Source: Marinobacter sp.
GTDB taxonomy: Bacteria > Pseudomonadota > Gammaproteobacteria > Pseudomonadales > Oleiphilaceae
Length of the DNA stretch: 8,493 bases
Assembly (NCBI GenBank): GCA_017643965.1
Contig: JAEPMM010000121.1
Coordinates: 1 to 8,493, forward strand
Reading direction: 5' to 3'
Shown piece after piece: positions 1-6,368 of this stretch. How positions within the stretch are numbered: position 1 is the first letter of the stretch; the number at the start of each line of letters is the position of its first letter. Below the pieces are notes generated by a model. That model saw only the letters and a list, made by a program, of their open reading frames with translations, had not been told where the DNA came from and did no database searches. Position numbers and translations under genes: made by a program.

Positions 1-567
1 ATCCCGAGGCGAGGTCTGTACTCGGCCAGCCAGCCAGGCTTTGCAGTAATTTTCCGACGGGCCGACGATCAGAGAGATTACGATCTCGAACGGCTGAACA
101 ATGCTGTTACTTTCGTTACCGAAGCCAAGCAACTTTGCTTTGAGTTCCCGGAAGCCTTTCGCATTCCTATCTTTCAGCTCCTCCTGAAATGGCCCTTTGG
201 CGACTGCTGATCGCGCCTGATACAGGAACCTTGCCCATTCGGGATTGGCGACAACCCAGTCGAGATAACTACAGATAACTGAATACACAGCCTCGCGAAG
301 GCTGTTGGTGTTGGCTAACTCCCGGTCCAGATGTTGTCGCTGATCATCCTGAGCTGCAAAAAAGAGTGCGCTTAAAATACCCTCCTTGTTGCCAAAGTGG
401 TGATAGATCGCCCCTACACTCGTTTCGCAGCGGGCTTTGATGGCTTCGATCGTGGTGGCCTCCACCCCAAGCTCAATAAAACAATAGAGCGCCTGTTCCA
501 GGATGTCCCTTTTCAGCGCAGCCCTGCGGCCCGGAAACCTGTTTTCTAAAATATGGAATGGGTTCAT
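1..567 (-). CDS. TetR/AcrR-family transcriptional regulator, 3' end beyond window
   Basis: A frame open from 567 to the left edge encodes 189 residues with no stop, so the C-terminus lies outside the window. An N-terminal TetR helix-turn-helix is clear at about residues 17-64: a first helix around KRDILEQAL, then TTIEAIKARCETS, and the signature VGAIYHHFGNKEGIL at 51-65. The rest should be the helical ligand-binding and dimerisation domain, with a C-terminal GPSENYCKAWLAGR segment seen in a subset of TetR proteins. TetR proteins are cytoplasmic homodimeric, usually repressing, DNA-binding proteins released by a small ligand. The gene is divergent from an alpha/beta hydrolase, which is its probable target along with itself. 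The ATG at 567 is chosen because the HTH begins about 17 residues later, as usual; there is no good Shine-Dalgarno, and a TTG lies directly before it. The ligand is unknown. Confidence 0.9.
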   Translation of the reverse strand, partial: MNPFHILENRFPGRRAALKRDILEQALYCFIELGVEATTIEAIKARCETSVGAIYHHFGNKEGILSALFFAAQDDQRQHLDRELANTNSLREAVYSVICSYLDWVVANPEWARFLYQARSAVAKGPFQEELKDRNAKGFRELKAKLLGFGNESNSIVQPFEIVISLIVGPSENYCKAWLAGRVQTSPRD

Positions 568-616
568 CAAATCGAAATTAGCCTGTTTGAACTAGCCGTG
601 ACATTCATTCTACCGT

Positions 617-644
617 TTGACAGCTTCGGCAAAACCAGAATAAT
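617..644 (+). promoter_or_regulatory. Predicted sigma70 promoter for the alpha/beta hydrolase
   Basis: A perfect -35 TTGACA at 617-622 is followed after 16 bp by AATAAT at 639-644, a 5 of 6 match to the -10 consensus. The transcript would start near 650, giving a leader of about 70 nt before the hydrolase start. The -10 lies inside the first copy of a tandem repeat, so a bound repressor would block polymerase. Predicted by eye only. Confidence 0.6.
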
Positions 645-671
645 CTTCTTTTACAGAATATTGTTCTTTTA
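636..671. repeat. Tandem 18-bp direct repeat with AGAA-N5-TTCT dyads, candidate TetR operator
   Basis: Two directly adjacent 18-bp units, 636-653 and 654-671, match at 16 of 18 positions. Each contains an inverted repeat AGAA-N5-TTCT (637-649 and 655-667) with 10 of 12 dyad positions paired. The pair covers the -10 and the expected start site of the hydrolase promoter, in the region shared by the divergent tetR and hydrolase genes. Two dyads in phase, 18 bp apart, suggest binding of two regulator dimers. That the TetR protein binds here is inferred from position and symmetry. Confidence 0.55.
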
Positions 672-721
672 TTTCACAACTGCCGAATTGTTTTGGCAAC
701 AGAGGCTTACTAATTGGGTAA

Positions 722-1582
722 ATGATGGAAAAAACCATAATAACCTGTGACGACGGCTATCGGCTCACCGGGCATTTTTTCAGACCAGCAACAGACGTTC
801 CTCGCGGTGCCGTTCTCATCGCCCCTGCCACCGGGTTTCGACATCAGGTCTATTTCAGTTTTGCTACCTGGCTGAGCGAGCAAGGCTTCGCCGTGCTGAC
901 GTTTTCCAATAGAGGCATTGGGGATTCTCGCAACGGTATTCCTCTAGCAGAGATCTCTAGCGACCTGGTCGACTGGGGTACGCTGGACCTGCCGGCAGCG
1001 CTAGAAAAACTCGTCGCTCTTGCACCAGGCCTGCCGGTAAGCCTTGTTGGCCATAGCGCCGGTGCGCAGTTGATCGGTTTAATGCCCAACTTCGCTCAAA
1101 TAGACAGCTACGTTCTGATTGCAGCATCGTCAGGCCATTTCGATAACTTGAAACTCAAAACAAAGCTGGCCGCCAAACTACTGTTCCACGGTTGGCAACC
1201 GCTCTCCGTTGCAGTCAAAGGATACTGGCCGACCAAAATCATCGGTTTCGGTGAGGATCTTCCCGCCGGTGTCGCCAGGCAATGGCGACAGTGGTGCCGT
1301 TCGCCAGGGTACGTAGAAAACAGTTTTGGAGAGGAAATAAGGCAGCATCACTATGCGGATATAAAAGCCCCCGTTCTGTCGCTAACCGCAACAGATGACC
1401 ACATTGCCGTGCCTGCAAACGTGGAAGACTTTCTGCGCCTGCTGCCCAACGCCCAGATAAAAAAACATTTTTTGGAACCAGGCAGTTTTGGCCTGAAAGA
1501 AATCGGCCACAGCGACCTGCTACGCAGCCGATGCAAAGCCTGCTGGCCGCATATTATGGAAGGCTTGGAGTCCAACGGCTGA
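722..1582 (+). CDS. Alpha/beta hydrolase, serine hydrolase of the S33/Hydrolase_4 type
   Basis: A 286-residue soluble alpha/beta-hydrolase-fold protein resembling the predicted hydrolases grouped as COG4757. The nucleophile elbow is GHSAG at 110-114 with Ser112. The likely acid is Asp225 or Asp226 in ATDDHIAVP, and the likely base His263 in EIGHSDLL near the C-terminus, so the triad appears complete and in order. An oxyanion-hole region is plausible at APATGFR (35-40). There is no signal peptide or membrane segment, so it should act in the cytoplasm on an ester, lactone or related bond; the substrate cannot be read from sequence. Two adjacent ATGs (722, 725) can start it; neither has a good Shine-Dalgarno (AGAGG at 701-705 is too distant). 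It is divergent from a tetR gene and probably repressed by that product. Confidence 0.85.
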   Translation: MMEKTIITCDDGYRLTGHFFRPATDVPRGAVLIAPATGFRHQVYFSFATWLSEQGFAVLTFSNRGIGDSRNGIPLAEISSDLVDWGTLDLPAALEKLVALAPGLPVSLVGHSAGAQLIGLMPNFAQIDSYVLIAASSGHFDNLKLKTKLAAKLLFHGWQPLSVAVKGYWPTKIIGFGEDLPAGVARQWRQWCRSPGYVENSFGEEIRQHHYADIKAPVLSLTATDDHIAVPANVEDFLRLLPNAQIKKHFLEPGSFGLKEIGHSDLLRSRCKACWPHIMEGLESNG

Positions 1583-1599
1583 ACCTGATACCTCCACTC

Positions 1600-1700
1600 T
1601 ACCGCGTCAGCTTTGAATTCCGGGGCACAGGTTTGGCTACTCATGGCAGTCCCTCCTGTGCTCTTTTTGTAGACTAGTATACCGGGGCGAATCCAAATAA
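1600..1700 (-). mobile_element. Remnant of an IS3-family element: left end and start of a transposase orfA
   Basis: On the minus strand an ATG at 1644 follows a strong AGGAGG ribosome site and opens with MSSQTCAPEFKADAV. This resembles the N-terminus of IS3-family OrfA proteins (pattern M-x5-SPEFKxEAV). The similarity stops after about 15 codons, near 1600, and the frame then runs into antisense of the hydrolase gene. Upstream, minus-strand sequence holds TATACTAG near 1675-1682 and a GGATTCGCCCCGG stretch (about 1682-1694) that could be promoter and terminal-repeat material of the element. Only the left end would be present, with no right end visible. The match is short and judged by eye. 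Confidence 0.4.
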
Positions 1701-1708
1701 GATCTATA

Positions 1709-1747
1709 GCCCCATTGCTGGCGATCCAAGTGCTGAAGCAATGGGGC
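1709..1747. repeat. Perfect 11-bp inverted repeat, function unknown
   Basis: Arms GCCCCATTGCT (1709-1719) and AGCAATGGGGC (1737-1747) pair perfectly around a 17-nt spacer. It lies between two convergent genes, where a bidirectional terminator would be expected, but no T-tract follows it on either strand. It may belong to the adjacent IS remnant or be a protein-binding or RNA-hairpin site. Confidence 0.5.
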
Positions 1748-1819
1748 AACTTGATCGTTTGCCGGGTTCTTTAAGAGTGACTCTTCTTAGGAATGTCCGC
1801 AGTAACGGGGTAGAACCCG

Positions 1820-2860
1820 TCAGGCAAAACCCTCCAGCACAATCTTGCCAACGGCGGTTCCTGATTCCAGTTCGGCGTGTGCGGCACGTAGATTCTCAGC
1901 GTTGATCGCTCCGAGGTGCTTCCCTGCAGTTGTGCGGATGAAGCCTTGATCTACAAGCCGTGAGACCTCATTCAACAAGTCGTGCTGAACCTGCATATCA
2001 TCCGCCTGGTGCATTGAGCGGGCGAACATGAATTCAATGTGTAATGACAGACTCTTCGGCTTGATCTTCATTACGTCCAGACTTGCAGGATCGTCGATCA
2101 TGGCAATCTTTCCAAACGGCTTAAGCACCGCCACATAATCGTCGAAGTATTGATCTGTGGCGTTAAGACTGGCCACATGGGTTACAGAACCAATTTTGCC
2201 GGCAGACACCAGTGTTTCGATCTGGGGCTGCAAGGGTTCACGGTGATTCAAAACAAAATCCGCACCCAATGATTCAACCCAGGCCTTCGATTCCGGGCGA
2301 GATGCCGTAGCGAGTACTTTTGCGCCTGTCAGCTGTTTGATCAATTGAACTAGAATTGAACCCACGCCTCCTGCGGCGCCAATCACAAGTACCACATCGT
2401 CGCTGGGAGTGATGGACCCAGCCAACTGTCGCTCAAGTTGCAGGTGGTCAAACAGCATTTCCCATGCTGTTATCGTGGTCAGGGGCAACGCCGCAGCATC
2501 GGCGTCGGACAGGCTGGCAGGCTTCCGACCAACCAGACGCTCATCGACAACCTGGTATTCAGCGTTGCTGCCCTGACGGGTAACGTCACCGGCATAAAAT
2601 ACGGTGTCACCTTCTTTGAAGAGTGAAGCGTCCTCGCCTATTGCCACTACCTCTCCAACGGCATCCCATCCAAGTACTTTGATCTGACCTGGTTCGGGCT
2701 CTGCCTGCTGGCGTACCTTGAAGTCAACGGGGTTCACGGCGATGGCTTTGACTCTGACCAACAGGTCCCGGCCTTTTGCGACGGGACGTTCCATCTCAAC
2801 ATTTTGCAGCGCATCAGGGTTTTCGATAGGAAGAGATTCCCGATATCCAACAGCTTTCAT
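1820..2860 (-). CDS. Zinc-independent medium-chain dehydrogenase/reductase (quinone-oxidoreductase-like)
   Basis: A 346-residue NAD(P)H-dependent MDR-superfamily enzyme, of the group often annotated 'zinc-type alcohol dehydrogenase-like' (YhdH/QOR side of the family). The N-terminal catalytic GroES-like domain covers about 1-125, with AVNPVDFKVR at 41-50 and GWDAVGEV at 64-71. A Rossmann domain follows, with GAAGGVGS at 161-168. The C-terminal LESGTAVGKIVL (331-342) is the usual family ending. The protein has no cysteine at all, so it cannot carry the Cys-ligated zinc of true alcohol dehydrogenases; reduction of quinones or enones is more likely. The ATG at 2860 is preferred over a TTG at 2875 because GGAG sits 7 nt before it and the family N-terminus is MKAVGY. 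It is divergent from a LysR gene. Confidence 0.88.
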   Translation of the reverse strand: MKAVGYRESLPIENPDALQNVEMERPVAKGRDLLVRVKAIAVNPVDFKVRQQAEPEPGQIKVLGWDAVGEVVAIGEDASLFKEGDTVFYAGDVTRQGSNAEYQVVDERLVGRKPASLSDADAAALPLTTITAWEMLFDHLQLERQLAGSITPSDDVVLVIGAAGGVGSILVQLIKQLTGAKVLATASRPESKAWVESLGADFVLNHREPLQPQIETLVSAGKIGSVTHVASLNATDQYFDDYVAVLKPFGKIAMIDDPASLDVMKIKPKSLSLHIEFMFARSMHQADDMQVQHDLLNEVSRLVDQGFIRTTAGKHLGAINAENLRAAHAELESGTAVGKIVLEGFA

Positions 2861-2894
2861 TATCTGTCTCCGCAATGATTTTCGAGTAGCGCGC

Positions 2895-2923
2895 AGTATG
2901 GTCGCCGTTTACACTCGGGTAAA
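2895..2923 (-). promoter_or_regulatory. Predicted promoter of the MDR reductase
   Basis: On the minus strand TTTACC (2918-2923) and CATACT (2895-2900) are separated by 17 bp; each matches its consensus at 4 of 6 positions. The -35 lies inside the right arm of the LysR-type palindrome, a layout that fits control by the divergent regulator. This is a moderate match only. Confidence 0.4.
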
Positions 2924-2926
2924 CGG
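2905..2926. promoter_or_regulatory. LysR-type operator palindrome (T-N11-A)
   Basis: Perfect 8-bp arms CCGTTTAC (2905-2912) and GTAAACGG (2919-2926) flank a 6-bp spacer. The dyad contains TTAC-N6-GTAA and so fits the T-N11-A pattern of LysR-family binding sites. It lies in the roughly 100-bp region between the divergent reductase and lysR genes and overlaps the predicted reductase -35. It is therefore likely the site through which the LysR product regulates itself and the reductase. Confidence 0.65.
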
Positions 2927-2962
2927 GAAAATTTGTTAAACATATTCAAAGAATTTTTGAAA

Positions 2963-3925
2963 ATGAGTCTTGATGATCTGATCGTGGTTTTGAGGGTCGC
3001 TGAATTCCGCAACATTACCGCTGCCGCCACCAGTCTTGATATGCGAGCTGCCACAGCCAGCGCCGCAGTAAAGCGCGTAGAACAGGAGCTGGGTGTAGAG
3101 TTATTCGTACGCTCCACGCGAAGGTTGCGGTTGTCTGCCGCCGGCGAGAAATACTTGCCTTACTGCAAGCAAGCGATTGACTTGTTGAGCCAGGCGCAAC
3201 AGAACCTTCGATCTGAAGTTGACTCTGTAACAGGCGAAATCCGGCTTTCGGTTTCATCCGATCTTGGTCGTAACCGCGTTGTGCCCCGGATCGACGAATT
3301 GATGGCAACGCATCCAGGTTTGAACCTCAGAGTTCAGATTACTGACACCAACGTGGACTTTTACCGGGATTCGGTCGACATGGCGCTTCGCTACGGCGCG
3401 CCCAGTGACACCAACCTGTATGGCTTCAAAATTTGCGATGTGCCGCGCCTGCTTTGCGCATCTCCTGATTACCTGTCGCGTCATGGTCGCCCCATTCATC
3501 CTGATGACCTTGAGAACCACAACGGGCTGTTCTATCAGTTGCAGGACATCCCATTTGACCTCTGGACGTTCAAACGCGGAGACGAGGAATATCGAGTCAA
3601 AATGACGGGCGATCGCGCCTCAAACGATGGCGATCTGGTTCGCCGGTGGTGCGTTGCTGGCCGCGGTCTTGCGATAAAATCGTGTCTTGATATGTCGGAT
3701 GATCTGCTTGCAGGCCGTGTCACCACCATCATGCCGGGCTATGCGCCGCCGGTATCCGAGCTGTGGCTGATTTGTCCTACCCGACAGTCAATAACGCCGG
3801 CAATGAGGTTGTTGAGGGATGACCTGCGTGCAAAAGTAGGCGAATTGATGAATGCAATGATTGCCGGCGGCTTTTTTCCTCCGGATCGCTTGTCCGGAGG
3901 AAAAGATGAACAGCCTGTCGTATAA
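2963..3925 (+). CDS. LysR-family transcriptional regulator (CrgA/DmlR-like)
   Basis: A 320-residue LysR-type regulator. The winged HTH spans about residues 4-62, with RNITAAATSLDMRAATASAA as the recognition region and the typical LFVRSTRRLRLSAAGEKYL at 47-65. The remainder is a periplasmic-binding-protein-like effector domain of the CrgA/DmlR type. The C-terminus carries a short proline/glycine-rich tail after the last helix (GGFFPPDRLSGGKDEQ). The ATG at 2963 is chosen over an in-frame TTG at 2933 because the HTH then starts at the normal distance; the ribosome site is weak. It is divergent from an MDR reductase with a LysR-type palindrome between them, and 98 bp upstream of an ene-reductase on the same strand, so it may control both. 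Its effector is not evident from sequence. Confidence 0.9.
   Translation: MSLDDLIVVLRVAEFRNITAAATSLDMRAATASAAVKRVEQELGVELFVRSTRRLRLSAAGEKYLPYCKQAIDLLSQAQQNLRSEVDSVTGEIRLSVSSDLGRNRVVPRIDELMATHPGLNLRVQITDTNVDFYRDSVDMALRYGAPSDTNLYGFKICDVPRLLCASPDYLSRHGRPIHPDDLENHNGLFYQLQDIPFDLWTFKRGDEEYRVKMTGDRASNDGDLVRRWCVAGRGLAIKSCLDMSDDLLAGRVTTIMPGYAPPVSELWLICPTRQSITPAMRLLRDDLRAKVGELMNAMIAGGFFPPDRLSGGKDEQPVV
3874..3904. repeat. Perfect 12-bp inverted repeat overlapping the lysR 3' end
   Basis: Arms TTTTCCTCCGGA (3874-3885) and TCCGGAGGAAAA (3893-3904) enclose a 7-nt loop, all within the last codons of lysR. The hairpin should be stable in RNA, but Ts precede it and As follow it on both strands, so it is not a standard intrinsic terminator. 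The right arm contains GGAGG just before an ATG at 3906, which opens only a 9-codon frame. Confidence 0.6.
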
Positions 3926-3961
3926 GTCAGGATGATGATTGATATATCTCGTCCGAATTAG

Positions 3962-3982
3962 TCCGCCCGGCCAACGGGCGGA
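3962..3982 (+). terminator. GC-rich hairpin between lysR and the ene-reductase gene
   Basis: TCCGCCCG (3962-3969) pairs perfectly with CGGGCGGA (3975-3982) over a 5-nt loop. No T-run follows, so it could be a weak terminator for lysR, a pause or stability element, or part of the leader of the downstream reductase mRNA. The assignment as terminator is tentative. Confidence 0.35.
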
Positions 3983-4023
3983 TATGCTACCAGCTCTTGT
4001 ACACAAAATTTCCCGAGGATGCT

Positions 4024-5088
4024 ATGAACACACTTTTTACTCCCCTGAAAATGGGCGCCAGTGAATTGGCCAATCGGGTCTTCATGGCCCCCCTCACCCG
4101 CGTCCGTGCCGACGCTGATCACGTTCCCACGGATATGATGGTTGAGTATTACGCCCAGCGTGCCTCTGCCGGCCTGATCATCACTGAAGCGACCATGGCT
4201 ATTGAAGGCAATTCGGCCTTCTGGCGCGAGCCCGGTATCTATTCCGAGGCGCAAGTTGCAGGCTGGAAGAAAGTCACTGATGCGGTACACGCCAAAGGTG
4301 GCAAGATTTATCTGCAAATCTTTCACGGTGGCCGCGCCTGCCACCCGGTGTTAAACAACGGCAAGGATCCGGTAGCGCCCAGCGCCATTGCCATCACCAG
4401 CGATGAAGTGCACACACCGGAAGGTAAGAAGTCCTACACGGTTCCCCGCGCACTGGCCGACAGCGAAATCCCGGCCATCATCGACGGTTTCCGCACCGCC
4501 GCCGAGAATGCCAAGCGCGCCGGCTTTGACGGTGTTGAGGTTCATGGCGCCAACGGCTATCTGCTGGACCAGTTCCTGCGTGATAGCTCCAACCATCGAG
4601 AAGGCCCCTACGGTGGCCCGATCGAAAATCGCGCCCGACTTCTGCTGGAGGTGATTGAAGCCGTATCCGGAGTGTTCGGTTCCGAGAACGTCGGTGTTCG
4701 ACTGAGCCCCCTCAACAGCTTCCAGAGCATGAAGGACAGTGATCCGGTCGGTCTGGTTACCTGGCTCGCCAAGCGCCTGAACGACTACGGCCTGGCCTTT
4801 GTTCATTTGATGCGCGGCGACTTTTTCGGGGAACAGCAAGCGGACGTCATTACTCCGGTCCGCGAACACTTCAAGGGCAAGTTGATCCTCAACATGGGCT
4901 ACACCGGTGAAGAAGCAGAACAAGCCATCGAATCCGGACTGGCCGACGCTGTCGCCTTTGGCGTGCCCTTCATTGCCAACCCGGACCTCCCGGAGCGCCT
5001 GAAGCTTGGCGCCGAGCTTAACGAAGCAGATCCGGCGACTTTTTACTCCCAGGGTGTGGAAGGTTACATTGACTACCCATACCTTTAA
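4024..5088 (+). CDS. nemA-like: Old yellow enzyme family FMN-dependent ene-reductase (NemA-like)
   Basis: A 354-residue single-domain TIM-barrel flavoprotein of the OYE/N-ethylmaleimide-reductase type, which reduces activated C=C bonds (enones, maleimides, nitro compounds) using NAD(P)H. Visible family marks are FMAPLTR at 20-26 (Thr25 tunes the flavin), QIFHGGR at 98-104, HGANGY at 174-179 giving the His174/Asn177 substrate pair and the Tyr179 proton donor, NHREGPYGG at 190-198, VRLSP at 225-229, and PFIANPDLPERL near 315-326. Before the last motif, Val314 replaces the arginine that usually follows the glycine and helps hold the FMN phosphate. The ATG at 4024 has GAGG 5 nt upstream; an in-frame TTG at 3997 is less likely. 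It follows lysR on the same strand and ends at a strong terminator. Confidence 0.93.
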   Translation: MNTLFTPLKMGASELANRVFMAPLTRVRADADHVPTDMMVEYYAQRASAGLIITEATMAIEGNSAFWREPGIYSEAQVAGWKKVTDAVHAKGGKIYLQIFHGGRACHPVLNNGKDPVAPSAIAITSDEVHTPEGKKSYTVPRALADSEIPAIIDGFRTAAENAKRAGFDGVEVHGANGYLLDQFLRDSSNHREGPYGGPIENRARLLLEVIEAVSGVFGSENVGVRLSPLNSFQSMKDSDPVGLVTWLAKRLNDYGLAFVHLMRGDFFGEQQADVITPVREHFKGKLILNMGYTGEEAEQAIESGLADAVAFGVPFIANPDLPERLKLGAELNEADPATFYSQGVEGYIDYPYL

Positions 5089-5112
5089 AAGTTAGCTGAA
5101 GCATAATGTCGA

Positions 5113-5136
5113 GAGGGGGCTGTTAGCCCCCTTTTT
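5113..5136 (+). terminator. Intrinsic terminator of the ene-reductase gene
   Basis: The stem AGGGGGCT (5114-5121) pairs with AGCCCCCT (5125-5132) over a GTT loop and runs into five Ts (5132-5136), about 25 bp after the stop codon. This is a textbook rho-independent terminator reading rightward. From here to 5300, just past the stop of the opposing lysR, I see no gene. Confidence 0.9.
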
Positions 5137-5300
5137 CGTTGCGCAGAACACATCACCTTTGAAAGCGCGATCTCCTTTCTTGTTTCTTCCAGTCTGAGGC
5201 CCTAGTGAAGAAGCTGAACCGAAGTGCGGGATCCATCATGGGTGCGGCCGGCGCTTACCTGGCCAGCCCCACAATCCGTGGCGGCGACTTCTCTGGCCGG

Positions 5301-6248
5301 TTAGACCGCTTTCAGGTGCCGCCCGCAGGGCGAGGTGGTCATGATTTCGTGCCAGCGATCCCGCAGCAGGCGCTCGAGGTGGTCCCGAATCCAGATAATG
5401 CCGGGATCCCGGTCATGGCGGGCGTGCCAGACCAGATACATGCTGGTGGGATCAACTTCAAAGGGCAGCTCTCCCATCCAGAGCCCGTTCACAAAACCGC
5501 AGTCCTGACTGATGAGCTCCGGCACCGCCGCAATCAGGTTTGTCTCCCGAAGCACCTGCGGCACGATGGAGAAATGATTGACGGTGGCGGCAATCCGGCG
5601 GCTTTGTCCCTTCTGGTCCAGGTAGCTGTCCACGAAACCATGGGCGTCGCCCGACATGGACACCAGCAAATGCCGGGCCTCCAGGAATTCCTCCATGGTG
5701 ATCGGCTTACCCGCCAGCGGATGTCCTTCGCGCATCGCCAGCACGTAGCCACCCTCAAACAACCAGGTGCTCCGCAGGCTGTGGTCGTGCTGGTTCAGAA
5801 CGCCAACCGCCAGGTCCACGTGGGCTTCGCGCAGATCGTCGTAGGTGCCATCGGGCGTGTACGGGACCGCGTGCAGATCGACACCGGGCGCCTCCCGCTC
5901 CAGCAATTCGATTAACTGGCGCCAGACCATCTCAACGATCACGTCGTTAGCGGCGATGCGAAATTTCCGTTTGGAATTGGCGGGGTCGAACTGAGTGGCT
6001 GAAACCGCGTTGGTTAGCGCGTACATGGGCCCGCCTACCTGGTCCCAGAGGCTCAAGGCATAAGACGTTGGCTCGATGTTACGACCTTTGCGGACAAACA
6101 GCGGGTCGCTCCAGATCTGGCGCATCCGGGAAATTGCGTTGGATACCGCCGGCTGGGTCATGGCCAGACGCTCGGCGGCTCGGGTCACCGAGCGCTCGGT
6201 CATGATGGCGTCGAAAATATAGAGGAGTTGCAGCTCCTGGGTTTTCAT
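5301..6248 (-). CDS. LysR-family transcriptional regulator (NahR/LinR/NodD-like)
   Basis: A 315-residue LysR-type regulator. The N-terminal HTH (about 6-60) contains LLYIFDAIMTERSVTRAAERL, then TQPAVSNAISRMR (31-43), and DPLFVRKGRNIEPTSYA. The 'DPLFVR.G....PT..A' ending and the YDDLREAHVDLAVGV segment of the effector domain are typical of the NahR/LinR/NodD-like branch, whose members often respond to aromatic or other small organic effectors. The ATG at 6248 is chosen because it gives the normal MKTQELQLLYIF start; a longer in-frame extension to 6338 would run through the trxA terminator and lacks family similarity. The gene is convergent with the ene-reductase and lies downstream of trxA, whose terminator separates them, so it needs its own promoter between about 6249 and 6322. 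Its target is not apparent here. Confidence 0.9.
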   Translation of the reverse strand: MKTQELQLLYIFDAIMTERSVTRAAERLAMTQPAVSNAISRMRQIWSDPLFVRKGRNIEPTSYALSLWDQVGGPMYALTNAVSATQFDPANSKRKFRIAANDVIVEMVWRQLIELLEREAPGVDLHAVPYTPDGTYDDLREAHVDLAVGVLNQHDHSLRSTWLFEGGYVLAMREGHPLAGKPITMEEFLEARHLLVSMSGDAHGFVDSYLDQKGQSRRIAATVNHFSIVPQVLRETNLIAAVPELISQDCGFVNGLWMGELPFEVDPTSMYLVWHARHDRDPGIIWIRDHLERLLRDRWHEIMTTSPCGRHLKAV

Positions 6249-6322
6249 CGTGGGGTACCTGAATGACGGCAATGGACCCGGATAAGTCTGACCAGCATTG
6301 GCGGGCAGCACAACCGGCACAC

Positions 6323-6352
6323 AAAAACACCCTCTCATAGCAGGAGGGTGTT
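6323..6352 (-). terminator. Intrinsic terminator of trxA
   Basis: On the minus strand AACACCCTC (6352-6344) pairs perfectly with GAGGGTGTT (6334-6326) over a 9-nt loop and continues into a T-run (to 6323). It begins 16 bp after the trxA stop codon, so trxA is terminated before the next gene on the strand. Confidence 0.88.
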
Positions 6353-6368
6353 GATTCGAGCCGGTGAG

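Noticed and set aside
553..750. 65-codon plus-strand ORF across the tetR-hydrolase intergenic region
   Set aside because: It covers the promoter and operator repeats, overlaps both real gene starts and encodes a low-complexity, unrecognisable peptide.
1709..1747. Integron attC site or CRISPR-like repeat
   Set aside because: There are no attC core sequences and no further repeat copies; a single inverted repeat is not enough.
1351..1749. 132-codon minus-strand ORF as a full gene
   Set aside because: Most of it is antisense to the hydrolase; only the segment starting at 1644 resembles a real (transposase) N-terminus.
1773..1785. AAGAGTGACTCTT palindrome as a terminator
   Set aside because: The stem is short, the loop minimal and no T-run follows on either strand.
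4351..4923. 190-codon minus-strand ORF
   Set aside because: Antisense of the ene-reductase, a common effect of codon bias in GC-rich genes; no family features.
5205..5915. 236-codon plus-strand ORF
   Set aside because: It is antisense to a clear LysR gene and its product has no recognisable domain.
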